Source: DMER01 sp003451645
Lineage (GTDB): Bacteria > Pseudomonadota > Alphaproteobacteria > Micropepsales > Micropepsaceae
Assembly (NCBI GenBank): GCA_031976175.1
Contig: DALYLR010000014.1
Span: forward strand, 13,082 to 77,081
Length of the DNA: 64,000 nucleotides
Direction: 5' to 3'
Made by a program: the position numbers and the translations under genes. How positions within the stretch are numbered: position 1 is the stretch's first letter; the number at the start of each line of letters is the position of its first letter. The notes beneath the pieces were generated by a model. That model was not told the DNA's origin. It saw nothing but the letters and a program-made list of their open reading frames with translations, and did no database searches. Shown here piece after piece: positions 35,737 through 44,059 of this stretch.

Positions 35737-35853
35737 AACATGCTGTTCCTAAACCGGGTGATCCTGGGGAGGTAAATCCCAAACAACCATATCACCAAGA
35801 AATGCCAACTCACCACTCCTAGGCAAGTCTCCTTGCCTCCAGAAACGAAAATA

Positions 35854-35879
35854 GCCCCAAGCGCTCTCTCGCTTGGGGC
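35854..35879 (-). terminator. speD: Rho-independent terminator of speD
   Basis: GCCCCAAGCG (35854-35863) and CGCTTGGGGC (35870-35879) make a ten-base-pair perfect stem with a six-base loop. On the minus strand it is followed by TATTTTCG. It lies 30 bases beyond the speD stop and insulates speD from the flavoprotein operon. Confidence 0.88.
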
Positions 35880-35908
35880 CAAAAGTGAAGAGACGCTAAA
35901 GGCTGCCC

Positions 35909-36400
35909 CTAAAGGACGCCGCGGCGATGCTCCGCCACCACGACGCGCTTGGGGCGGAACGCCGCCTCGAGCACCGGGATGGTCTTGAGCGGCTCGGCCG
36001 CCCCACACATGAACACGTCAAAGGCCGCAAAGCCCTTCTCCGGCCATGTGTGCACCGAGATGTGGCTCTCGGAGAGAACCGCCACACCTGATACGCCGCC
36101 ATTTGGCGAGAACTTGTGCAAATGGATATGCAACAAAGTCGCGCCCGCGGCTTTCACCGCCTCAACCATGGCGCGCTCCATTTTCTCGACATCGTCGAGA
36201 TCTTGTGCGCCCCACAGGTCAAGAATGACGTGGCTGCCCGCATAGGTCAGCCCATTACGGGTGATCCAATAGTCTTTATCGTCCTCTTGAACTGCAGGAG
36301 CAGAAACAACAGGAAACGGAACGGTCTTCGCTTTGGCGCGGTCCGCAAGCCGGGACTGCGTTGCATCGATCGCCGTTCTCTTCAATTGAGCGAGCGCCAT
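35909..36400 (-). CDS. speD: S-adenosylmethionine decarboxylase proenzyme
   Basis: SpeD decarboxylates AdoMet to provide aminopropyl groups for spermidine. This 163-residue proenzyme carries the self-cleavage site SESHISVHTWPE; Ser112 should become the pyruvoyl cofactor after cleavage of the Glu111-Ser112 bond. His117 (HTWPE) and the C-terminal cysteine in DVFMCG match the catalytic set. The core (from GSHVILDLWGA) is preceded by about 50 residues not found in the shortest bacterial homologues (about 120-130 residues). A strong GGGGAGG precedes ATG 36400. It diverges from speE across about 370 bases. Confidence 0.94.
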   Translation of the reverse strand: MALAQLKRTAIDATQSRLADRAKAKTVPFPVVSAPAVQEDDKDYWITRNGLTYAGSHVILDLWGAQDLDDVEKMERAMVEAVKAAGATLLHIHLHKFSPNGGVSGVAVLSESHISVHTWPEKGFAAFDVFMCGAAEPLKTIPVLEAAFRPKRVVVAEHRRGVL

Positions 36401-36604
36401 GTGCGCCTCCCCACGAAAAGAAAACGTTCAACCAACCAACTGTTTTGGCGCGGATCTCGCGCTCACACATGAGCTTCCACCGCATTACTTGCGGCTTGGC
36501 CAGAGATCGTCTCCAGCGTTCGGTGCCTAAGCATCTTAGCCGGAAAGTTCAGCCCTTGAGCACAAAGCTTGTGGCGAGAGAGGCGTGAATATATGCGCGA
36601 TTTT

Positions 36605-36615
36605 TTGCAGTGCAA
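36605..36615. repeat. Palindrome TTGCAGTGCAA between T-runs
   Basis: A perfect 11-base inverted repeat with one central base lies midway between the divergent speD and speE genes and is flanked by TTTTTT runs. It could be a shared operator for the spermidine genes or a small hairpin. It occurs once, so evidence is weak. Confidence 0.3.
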
Positions 36616-36694
36616 GAGGTTTTTTGGAACAGCCTCATTTTTCCTGAAATGCGCTTTCAAATTGCCGAGCGCCATGGGCTGATAGAGAAACTCA

Positions 36695-36723
36695 TTGCGC
36701 GGCTCTCTCCCCTCTCCTATAAG
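36695..36723 (+). promoter_or_regulatory. Candidate sigma-70 promoter of speE
   Basis: TTGCGC at 36695-36700 is followed, after exactly 17 bases, by TATAAG at 36718-36723. The -10 element lies about 50 bases before the speE start and GGAGG follows at about 36761. Both hexamers are close to consensus, with four or more matches each. Confidence 0.5.
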
Positions 36724-36774
36724 CGCGCGCCCTTACACCGCACGCCCGCTCCAAACATCAGGAGGCCAGCGCTC

Positions 36775-37638
36775 ATGTCTCATCCTTTCACGGAAAAACT
36801 TCATCCCGGCTTCTATCAGCAAATGGATGTTGATGGGCCCCTGATCGCCCATGAGAAGTCTCAGTATCAAGACATCAAGATTTTCAACACCAAGCGCAAT
36901 GGGCGCGTCATGGCGCTGGACGATATTGTCCAGATCACCACGCGGGATGAGTGCGGTTATTCTGAAATGCTCACCCATGTGCCGATGCTGGAACATGGTC
37001 AGATGCGCCAAGTCATGATCGTCGGCGGCGGCGACTTGGCAATCGCGGAAGAAGCGCTGAAGCACCGCGATATCGACGAGTGTGTGAATGTCGAGATCGA
37101 TGCCAGGGTCGTGGACCTTTGCCGTCAACACTTTGGCGAGATCAACGCCGCCGCTTTTGCGGACCCGCGCCTGAAGATCCTGATCGACGATGCCTTTGCC
37201 TATCTCGGCGCCGACGAGAATCGAGAGCGTTTCGATCTGATCATTGCCGACCGGCCTGATCCCGTTGGCCCCGCCGAGGTCTTGTTCGGCGATACATTCT
37301 ATCAACGGGTCCGGGATGCGCTGGCGCCCGGCGGCTTTGCCGTATTCCAGAACGGTGTGCCGTTCTTTCAACTTGAGGAGCTCACCGGAACGCTTGAGCA
37401 AATGAAGCGCACCTTCCGCTATTGCGGTGTCTATTTGGCTGTGGTGCCAAGCTACATTGGCGGGTTCATGGCGCTAACCTGGGCCTCCAGCGATTCGGTT
37501 CTGGGCGACCCGGTCGAATGGGGCGGCCTGGAGGAGCGCTTTGCGGCGCGCCGCTTGCGCACGGATTACTACACACCGGCCATGCATAAGGCGGCCTTTG
37601 CCCTGCCCGCATGGCTAGCCCGCGCTGTAGCACCCTAA
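36775..37638 (+). CDS. speE: Spermidine synthase (aminopropyltransferase)
   Basis: A 287-residue enzyme that transfers the aminopropyl group of decarboxylated AdoMet to putrescine. Family features are the N-terminal beta domain (YQDIKIFNTKRNGRVMALDD, CGYSEMLTHVPM), the nucleotide site VMIVGGGD, the acidic strand VNVEIDARVVDLC, DPRLKILIDDAF and DPVGPAEVLF. Where most SpeE proteins read GGGDGGTLRE this one reads GGGDLAIAEE, and DSTDP is ADRPDP, so it is a diverged member. ATG 36775 has GGAGG about ten bases upstream. It is divergent from speD and is followed by potBCA. Putrescine as acceptor is inferred, not proven. Confidence 0.88.
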   Translation: MSHPFTEKLHPGFYQQMDVDGPLIAHEKSQYQDIKIFNTKRNGRVMALDDIVQITTRDECGYSEMLTHVPMLEHGQMRQVMIVGGGDLAIAEEALKHRDIDECVNVEIDARVVDLCRQHFGEINAAAFADPRLKILIDDAFAYLGADENRERFDLIIADRPDPVGPAEVLFGDTFYQRVRDALAPGGFAVFQNGVPFFQLEELTGTLEQMKRTFRYCGVYLAVVPSYIGGFMALTWASSDSVLGDPVEWGGLEERFAARRLRTDYYTPAMHKAAFALPAWLARAVAP

Positions 37639-37640
37639 GC

Positions 37641-37692
37641 AACGCCGCACTTCGGCGTTAACAATTCCGCAGTGCTCGCCCTTGCGGCGAGC
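37641..37692 (+). terminator. Two tandem hairpins after speE
   Basis: AACGCCG/CGGCGTT (37641-37659) and GCTCGCC/GGCGAGC (37674-37692) are two seven-base-pair hairpins directly after the speE stop. Neither is followed by a proper T-run, so they are weak terminators or simply mark the boundary between speE and potB. Confidence 0.4.
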
Positions 37693-37753
37693 GCGGATTT
37701 CCACAAGACTTGACTGTCCGGCGATTTGGGCCGGTCTTGGGGGATGCAGGCGG

Positions 37754-38698
37754 GTGGCTCAAGCGAGTTTGCAGCACAAAAACGCTCACAATAACACCGC
37801 ACGCCTCGGTGACAGATTTGACGCGTTTTTGCGGCGGTCCGAAACGGCGTCTGGCTACGCACTCCTCAGCCCTACCATGATCGTTATGATCCTGGGGTTA
37901 GGCGCCCCGCTCCTCTTGCTGATTGCCTACAGCTTTTGGACGCAGTTGCCGCCCGAGCAAGGCATCGGAGTTGATACCACACCAACATTCGACCGCTATG
38001 CCCAAGTCTTCTCCGAGCCGATCTATGTGGACGTGTTCTGGCGGACGATGGCCATCTCGGGCCTTGTGACCGCTTTCACTGTCGCGCTCGGCTATCCGAT
38101 GGCCTACTATGTGGCCTTTCACGTCCAGCGGTACAAATTCGTTTGGCTTATCTTGCTGACCATCCCGTTCTGGACGTCCTACCTGTTGCGCGCCTTCGCC
38201 TGGAAGATCATCCTGGGCTTTAATGGCGTGATCAATTCCGGCCTGTTGAGCCTCGGCCTGATCACACAGCCGCTGGAGTTCCTCCTCTACAGTCCGACCG
38301 CAGTCGTCCTCACCTTGAGCCACGCTTATGCGGCCTTCGCAATACTGCCCATCTATGTGAGCCTTGAGAAGATCGACCGCTCGCTTTTGGAAGCGTCGGC
38401 CGATTTGGGTGACGGGCCGTGGGCCTCGTTCTGGCGGGTGACCTTGCCGCTATCGATGCCGGGTGTGATCGCGGCCGCGGTGCTGATTTTCGTGCCAGTC
38501 GCAGGCGACTATGTGACGCCCAGTCTCGTTGGCGGCCCGGAAGGCCAAATGATCGGGACCTTGATCCAAGTGCAGTTCTTACGGGTCGGGGATTGGCCGT
38601 TCGGCGCGGCCCTGGCCCTCTCTGCGATGGCTGGCGTCGCAATCCTGGTTATCCTGTTCACCGCGGCCACCCGGCTCGCCACACGGTCAATCCGATGA
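37754..38698 (+). CDS. potB: Polyamine ABC transporter permease (PotB/PotH type)
   Basis: An inner-membrane permease of about 314 residues with six membrane helices. The binding-protein-dependent transport signature is present as EASADLGDGPWASFWRVTLPLSMPGV is read across the EAA loop (contact with the ATPase). The first helix LLSPTMIVMILGLGAPLLLLIAYSFW and the region YLLRAFAWKIILG are typical of PotB. I choose GTG 37754 with GGGGA about ten bases upstream. TTG 37682 is a poorer, longer alternative that would put 24 basic residues in front. It overlaps potC as ATGA. It serves uptake of putrescine/spermidine with PotC, PotA and the separate binding protein. Confidence 0.88.
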   Translation: MAQASLQHKNAHNNTARLGDRFDAFLRRSETASGYALLSPTMIVMILGLGAPLLLLIAYSFWTQLPPEQGIGVDTTPTFDRYAQVFSEPIYVDVFWRTMAISGLVTAFTVALGYPMAYYVAFHVQRYKFVWLILLTIPFWTSYLLRAFAWKIILGFNGVINSGLLSLGLITQPLEFLLYSPTAVVLTLSHAYAAFAILPIYVSLEKIDRSLLEASADLGDGPWASFWRVTLPLSMPGVIAAAVLIFVPVAGDYVTPSLVGGPEGQMIGTLIQVQFLRVGDWPFGAALALSAMAGVAILVILFTAATRLATRSIR

Positions 38699-39531
38699 GC
38701 CAAAAGGGCGCAGACAAAGCCGTGAGCATCACAAGCCGGTTGAGTTATGGCCTTGCCGCCTTTGCGCTTCTTTACCTGATCTTCTTATACGGGCCATTGT
38801 TTTTCCTGCCCCTCTTTGCCTTCAACGATAGCACCTTCATTGCGTTCCCGCTGAAGGGCTTCACCACAAAGTGGTTTGAGGCCGCCCTGTCGGATGAGGA
38901 AATGCTCACCGCCCTTTGGAACTCGATCAAGGTGGGCGTCGTTGCGGCAACGGCGGCGACGGCTTTGGGTCTGCTGGCGGCTAAGGCGATCACGCGTTAC
39001 GACTTTGCGGGCCGGGGTGCTGTCACGGGCTTCATCATGTTACCTCTCTTTGTGCCCGAGATCATGTTGGGCATCGCGCTTTTGGTCCTGCTCAATCAGA
39101 TCGGTATTCCACTCTCGCTGTACAGCGTCGTGATCGCGCATGTCATTCTGTGCACACCTTTTGCGATCTCGGTCCTAACATCGCGCCTTGAGGGCTTTGA
39201 CCGCAGCTTGGAGGAAGCCTCGATGGATCTGGGCGAAGGGCCCTGGATGACCTTTTGGCGCGTGACGTTCCCCCTTGTCATGCCAGGGATCGTGTCGAGT
39301 TTCTTGCTCTGCTTCATCGTATCCTTTGACGACTTCTTGATCTCTTTCTTTGTGACGGGTACGGAGCAAACGCTTCCAGTCTACATCTGGAGCCAGCTGC
39401 GCTTCCCCCGCAAACTTCCGGGCGTATTGGCGATGGGCGCCATGATCCTTCTGGCCAGTTGTGTCCTTGTGGTTTTGGCGGAATGGGTCCGCCGCATCGG
39501 CGTTGATGACAAGCCAAACGTAGGCGTTTAA
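38695..39531 (+). CDS. potC: Polyamine ABC transporter permease (PotC/PotI type)
   Basis: A 278-residue second permease of the polyamine importer. Six helices are seen, beginning LSYGLAAFALLYLIFLYGPLFFLPLF, and the EAA loop is EEASMDLGEGPWMTFWRV followed by TFPLVMPGI. The motif FIVSFDDFLISFFVTG is diagnostic for the PotC group. ATG 38695 overlaps the potB stop as ATGA, and 15 bases separate it from potA. Length is normal. Substrate specificity within polyamines cannot be read from the permease. Confidence 0.92.
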   Translation: MSQKGADKAVSITSRLSYGLAAFALLYLIFLYGPLFFLPLFAFNDSTFIAFPLKGFTTKWFEAALSDEEMLTALWNSIKVGVVAATAATALGLLAAKAITRYDFAGRGAVTGFIMLPLFVPEIMLGIALLVLLNQIGIPLSLYSVVIAHVILCTPFAISVLTSRLEGFDRSLEEASMDLGEGPWMTFWRVTFPLVMPGIVSSFLLCFIVSFDDFLISFFVTGTEQTLPVYIWSQLRFPRKLPGVLAMGAMILLASCVLVVLAEWVRRIGVDDKPNVGV

Positions 39532-39546
39532 GGAACCCACCCCGCC

Positions 39547-40647
39547 ATGTCCTCCAGCGATGAAATCATCCGCATCGAGCAGGTCTCAAAGCGCTTTGGC
39601 GCAGTGACTGCGGTGGACGCGGTCGATCTGGACATCATTCGTGGCGAGTTCTTTTCACTTCTTGGGCCCTCCGGTTGCGGCAAGACCACCTTGTTGCGGA
39701 TGATTGCCGGGTTTGAGATCCCAACCGAGGGCGAGATTTTCATCGATGGCGCGCCGAGTGCGCAATTGCCGCCGTATCGCCGGCCGACCAATATGGTCTT
39801 TCAGTCCTATGCGATTTTTCCCCATCTGACGGTCGCGGACAATATCGCCTATGGCTTGCGACGTCTGCGCCTATCCACCAAGGAGATCAACCGCCGCGTA
39901 GAGGATGCCCTCGATCTGATCAAGCTGCCGGGCCTCGGCAAGCGGCGCGCCGATCAGTTGTCAGGCGGACAGCGCCAGCGGATTGCACTCGCCCGTGCGC
40001 TCATCCTTCAGCCAAAGGTTCTGCTCCTCGATGAGCCTTTGGGAGCGCTCGACAAAAAACTGCGCGACGAGATGCAGATCGAGTTGCGCCTGTTGCAGCG
40101 GCGCGTAGGCATTACCTTTGTGTTTGTTACCCATGACCAGGAAGAGGCCCTGTCGCTTTCAGACCGCATAGCCGTCATGCACAAAGGCAAGGTCGCACAA
40201 ATCGCTTCACCCAAAGAGCTTTACGAGTCGCCAAACTCAATTCTGGTGGCCAGTTTCATCGGAAACATCAACCTCATTGCCGGACGCGTACGGGCGCAGT
40301 CTGGCGAGGATGTGACCGTTGAGGCAGAAGGCCTTGGCACAGTGGTCGTGACCTCGCCTGGCAAGACCTGCTCAGCGGGGTCAGAGGTCACTTTGGCCGT
40401 ACGCCCTGAGAAATTGGAGGTCTATTCCTCCCGCCCTGTTAGTGGTCCTGTCGCTGAAGGCCGAATGGGACCGGCAGCCTATCTCGGCGACCGCAGCAAC
40501 TATCAAGTCATGCTGAACAACCGCACCACCCCGCTCGCCGTCTCCGCGCAAAACTACAGCCGGACCGAGGAGCGGTTCGAGGCCGGCCAAGCGGTCTTTG
40601 TCACCTGGGCCCCAGACGCACTGCTCTTGTTTGCAAACGGCCAATAG
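39547..40647 (+). CDS. potA: Polyamine ABC transporter ATP-binding protein
   Basis: A 366-residue ABC ATPase of the polyamine/opine group. Walker A is GPSGCGKTTLL, the Q-loop is VFQSYAIFPHL, the signature is LSGGQRQRIALARAL, Walker B is LLLDEPLGALD and the switch His is in VTHDQEEAL. The C-terminal regulatory TOBE domain extends from about residue 240. It is the last gene of potBCA. Its stop codon abuts the stop of the convergent AAA+ gene with no gap (TAG/CTA), so transcription must end within the neighbour or by convergent collision. Confidence 0.93.
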   Translation: MSSSDEIIRIEQVSKRFGAVTAVDAVDLDIIRGEFFSLLGPSGCGKTTLLRMIAGFEIPTEGEIFIDGAPSAQLPPYRRPTNMVFQSYAIFPHLTVADNIAYGLRRLRLSTKEINRRVEDALDLIKLPGLGKRRADQLSGGQRQRIALARALILQPKVLLLDEPLGALDKKLRDEMQIELRLLQRRVGITFVFVTHDQEEALSLSDRIAVMHKGKVAQIASPKELYESPNSILVASFIGNINLIAGRVRAQSGEDVTVEAEGLGTVVVTSPGKTCSAGSEVTLAVRPEKLEVYSSRPVSGPVAEGRMGPAAYLGDRSNYQVMLNNRTTPLAVSAQNYSRTEERFEAGQAVFVTWAPDALLLFANGQ

Positions 40648-43600
40648 CTACGCCCCCTTAACCAGACCAATCAGATCAAAATCGCCGGCAAGGACACGGT
40701 CCAGATTGCCGGTCCTCCAGCCCTTGATCAGATCGCGCACAAGCGGCGCATCACCATCGCGATAACGCCGGACCAGATGCTGTGGGCCTGCGGCCCTTTG
40801 CAAGCATCCGGCGAGAGCAGAAAAGGCTTGGTTGGCTGGCAGATCGTCCAAGGGCGCAGGCGCGATAGAAACACGGGCCGCTGCGCCATCTTCTTCAGAG
40901 TGCAGGCCCGCCTCCTCCGCCAACCGCCGCGCAGCACCAAAGCCGCTAACCAGACACAGCTCTTGGCCGTCCGGTCCTACGACGACAGATAATTGCATCC
41001 CACGCCGGTTTGCCCAGGCCCGGTACATTTCCCGTAACCGTGCAGCCCACTGCACCGCCTCTGCCCCGCCATCTTGCGCGGGCGCCACCTCAAGAATTAC
41101 CTCAACCGGGGACTTGGTCTCGACATCCGTCATGCCCTCCTCGACCAGAAAGAGCTGCTGGGCGACCCGAGCGGTCAACTCGCGGGAAGCACGCCCCTCC
41201 CGTTGTGCGCTTCGGTTCAACCGTTCATGAAGCGAAACGGCGGTCCGCAATGCAGCTTTTACGCGGTCCACTAGCGCCACCTGCGACAAGGTCAGGCGTC
41301 TGTCCGCGCGCTTCCAGAAGTCCAGCGCTGACATCGCTTCGGAAAGCTCGAGGGCAAGCTTGGTCCATGCCTCCCCCTCGATGCGGTCTTGCAGGCTTTT
41401 GAGCTTTGCCGCGAGGAGAGCCCGCTCCTGTTCATCGCCATCCGGCGACAGAATCATGCTGGCGAGGCTGGGGCCTGCATCACGCGCACCTTCAGGCGCA
41501 ACGGGGCCATCCGCATCGGGATCGACGAATTCGACTTGAATGCGCGTGCTATCGCTGCGCACGAAGAGGAACTGCCCGCCCTCAGGGAAGCGATGCTCAA
41601 CAATGGTGGCGGCAAGGGGCGCCAACAGATAGTGATCGATCGCGCGCTTGAGCGGCCTTGCCCCCATTTCCGCCGAGAAGCCCTTGTTCAGCAGAAACTC
41701 AAGGGCCGAGTTCTCCCATTCCACCGCCCATTCGCGGTTCTTAAGTCCCCGGCGGTCCAGGACGTCTTTCAATTCCTTCCGAAGGATTTCCCGCATCACC
41801 GCGCGAGAGAGGGGTTGAAACACAATCACCTTGTCCAGACGATTGACGAATTCGGGGCGGAAAGTCTGACCAATCGATTTGAGAATCTGTTCGCTGGAAA
41901 AGCTGTTGTCCGGTGGCGTGAAGCCAACATCCATTCCCTTGTGCGCAGTAGCGCCCAGATTGGACGTCATAATTACGATGCAATGCCGGAAGTCAGCAGT
42001 GATGCCTTGCGCATCGGTCAGCCTCCCGTCATCAAACACCTGCAGAAATAGGTCCCAGATATTGGCGTGTGCCTTTTCAAACTCGTCCAGCAAGATGACC
42101 GAAAACGGCTGTTTGCGAACCTTGTGGGTCAATGAACCGGTCGACGGATTATCCGCATCGCCGATGATTTTCCTGGTCGACTCATAGCCTTGGAATTCGC
42201 TCATATCTAGCCGCAAGAGACGCTCAGCCGAGCCGAACAGATAGCGCGCCAATGTCTTGGCGAGTTCGGTCTTACCGGTTCCGGTTGGCCCTGCAAACAA
42301 GAACACCGCGACCGGGCGATTGGGGTCGGTCAGGCCTGCTTTCAGCATGGCGATGCGGTCGACAACGGCATTGACCGCCTCCTCCTGACCGACAATGCGT
42401 GCCGAGAACTCGCGCCTGACATGGGCCAGTTCGAGTTTCTCGTTAGTGTCGAGGATCGAGCGCGGCAGGCCCGTTTGCTGAGCCAAGGTCTGCAAAATGT
42501 CTCCGGGCTGCAACTGCTTGAGGCCTCCTGCAATGAGCCGGTTGGCCGTCAGCTTGATGAGATCAATCGCCGCGCCGGGAAGTTCATGCGTGCCCAAATA
42601 CTGACGGACCAGCTCCATCACGGACGCGGAGGTCTCGGGCGCGACTGCCAGCCCATAGTCCCCTTTGAGCCGGGCGGAAAACTCGCCAAGCAATTCTTCC
42701 GTTTGAACCTCACTTAAGGCGGGCAATCGGGTAAGCTCGAACGCGCCACGGACCGCTGGCCGTTCTTGAATGAGGCGGGCCGCAGCCGACAAGGTCGCCT
42801 CGCTCAGAATGATCAGGCGCCCTGCCTGAATCGCAGGCAATATCTGATCAAGGATGCTGGCTGGTTGGCCTTGATGTTTGCCTGCTGTCGCGGTGAAGGC
42901 CAGATCTGGCACGTACCAGATCGCCTTCTTGGCCGGTTGCAGCTCGTCCATCGTGCGGCGGACGCGCTCCTCCAGTTCGCCGATGTACTTCTGACCCGAC
43001 ATCAGATCCGCGCCGCTGGCCTCGAAAACGCTCCACCCATCAGCCATGAACTTGGTCGCCAAGAGCTTTAAGAACGCCGTCTTGCCCGTCCGGTTCTCCC
43101 CCAGGACCAGGACAGAGCGCGGCTGCGCTTGCAAAATCGCTCCTTCGGCCTCCGCCAGCACAGGCTTCCAGCTTTCCGGTAGAACTAAGGCCTCGCCTTC
43201 ATGCGTTGGGGTCCAAAACCGGCCAAAAGCGCTCAGATAGGCGGTGTCGACCTGGATATTGCCTGAGTCACCCAAGTCCTCGATGAGGCTGCGGGCGTAA
43301 TCGTGATCGATAAAGGTCAAGAACTTCCGGATCTGGGCGACCGGCACAGCATAGGGCACACTCAGTGCGTCTCCAAAGACCGGCTCGTCGCCTGCGGCTT
43401 GTCGTGCATCCAGATAATCTTTGAAGGCACCGGGGATGATGAGGTTTTCGTGCCACCAATCCTGTACCGACGCAAAAGCCGCGCCAACCGTAGGGCGCTC
43501 TTCCAAGGCTGAAATGTAACGCAATGCGTAATACACCGTCCACGGACGAAACTGATGCAAGTGCGCCAGGGTATCTTTGAGCACCTGGTGCCGATCGTCG

Positions 43601-43965
43601 CGCTTTGGCAAGGCCACGAACGAAGCGCAAGCCAAAACCCAAGTCGCGCCAATCGCATAGTTCCGAACAATCTCCGTAGGAGCAGCGGTCGCGTCCGCAA
43701 GCAAGGCGACCGCGTCTTGAAACTCCCGGCGATCCCGCAACTCCATGGGGTGCGCCGTGTTTTCAGCAAAGTACTCCATCTCGCCGGCCAGTCTGTGAAG
43801 TTTTGCCGTAACAGTTTCATCGCCGGGCGGGTCAGGCGCCGCCTGCGCCTCTACGGGTTGTGGCTCCGGTGCAGATGGCACCGTCCGATCTGGCTTCGCC
43901 AAATAGGCCGCCATAAAAACAGCGCCGGCAAAGACGCCAAGCACAAAAATAAGCCACGTGACCAT
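40648..43965 (-). CDS. Membrane-anchored Clp-type AAA+ protein fused to a release-factor (PCRF)-like domain
   Basis: A 1105-residue protein. Residues 3-22 are one membrane helix, and residues 25-260 are a helical region I cannot assign. AAA1 (about 280-480) has Walker A GENRTGKT (289-296), but its Walker B reads YVPD where active Clp proteins have hIDE. AAA2 (about 520-800) is intact: IVGQEEAV, Walker A GPTGTGKT (559-566), Walker B ILLDEFEKA with Asp627 and Glu628, sensor-1 Asn669 and sensor-2 GARPLKRAI. Val680-Gly681-Phe682 sits where ClpC/ClpA carry the ClpP-docking [LIV]G[FL] loop. Residues about 850-1040 resemble RF1/RF2 PCRF (LDFWKRADRRL; EVILEVAPAQDGGAEAVQW; LREMYRAWANRRGM). No GGQ follows. 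It lies 94 bases downstream of glnE. Confidence 0.8.
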   Translation of the reverse strand: MVTWLIFVLGVFAGAVFMAAYLAKPDRTVPSAPEPQPVEAQAAPDPPGDETVTAKLHRLAGEMEYFAENTAHPMELRDRREFQDAVALLADATAAPTEIVRNYAIGATWVLACASFVALPKRDDRHQVLKDTLAHLHQFRPWTVYYALRYISALEERPTVGAAFASVQDWWHENLIIPGAFKDYLDARQAAGDEPVFGDALSVPYAVPVAQIRKFLTFIDHDYARSLIEDLGDSGNIQVDTAYLSAFGRFWTPTHEGEALVLPESWKPVLAEAEGAILQAQPRSVLVLGENRTGKTAFLKLLATKFMADGWSVFEASGADLMSGQKYIGELEERVRRTMDELQPAKKAIWYVPDLAFTATAGKHQGQPASILDQILPAIQAGRLIILSEATLSAAARLIQERPAVRGAFELTRLPALSEVQTEELLGEFSARLKGDYGLAVAPETSASVMELVRQYLGTHELPGAAIDLIKLTANRLIAGGLKQLQPGDILQTLAQQTGLPRSILDTNEKLELAHVRREFSARIVGQEEAVNAVVDRIAMLKAGLTDPNRPVAVFLFAGPTGTGKTELAKTLARYLFGSAERLLRLDMSEFQGYESTRKIIGDADNPSTGSLTHKVRKQPFSVILLDEFEKAHANIWDLFLQVFDDGRLTDAQGITADFRHCIVIMTSNLGATAHKGMDVGFTPPDNSFSSEQILKSIGQTFRPEFVNRLDKVIVFQPLSRAVMREILRKELKDVLDRRGLKNREWAVEWENSALEFLLNKGFSAEMGARPLKRAIDHYLLAPLAATIVEHRFPEGGQFLFVRSDSTRIQVEFVDPDADGPVAPEGARDAGPSLASMILSPDGDEQERALLAAKLKSLQDRIEGEAWTKLALELSEAMSALDFWKRADRRLTLSQVALVDRVKAALRTAVSLHERLNRSAQREGRASRELTARVAQQLFLVEEGMTDVETKSPVEVILEVAPAQDGGAEAVQWAARLREMYRAWANRRGMQLSVVVGPDGQELCLVSGFGAARRLAEEAGLHSEEDGAAARVSIAPAPLDDLPANQAFSALAGCLQRAAGPQHLVRRYRDGDAPLVRDLIKGWRTGNLDRVLAGDFDLIGLVKGA

Positions 43966-44059
43966 TTCTGGACCGAATAAAGGGGGATTGAGGATAGGCC
44001 AAAGAAAGACACCTGATATATCGCTATCTGAAGGACGGCCATACCTTCAAGTCTTGACC

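Larger units (their letters stand above)
36401..36774. other. speD-speE divergent intergenic region
   Basis: About 374 bases without a convincing gene. The speE promoter candidate lies at 36695-36723 and an 11-base perfect palindrome at 36605-36615. The frame open from 36610 into speE has no supported start. AT-rich runs TTTTTT occur at 36600 and 36620. I saw no riboswitch fold by eye, but a long leader would leave space for one. Confidence 0.5.

Noticed and set aside
40642..40653. Palindromic abutting stop codons TAGCTA of potA and the AAA+ gene
   Set aside because: Follows simply from two convergent TAG stops with no gap; no hairpin or T-run supports a terminator.
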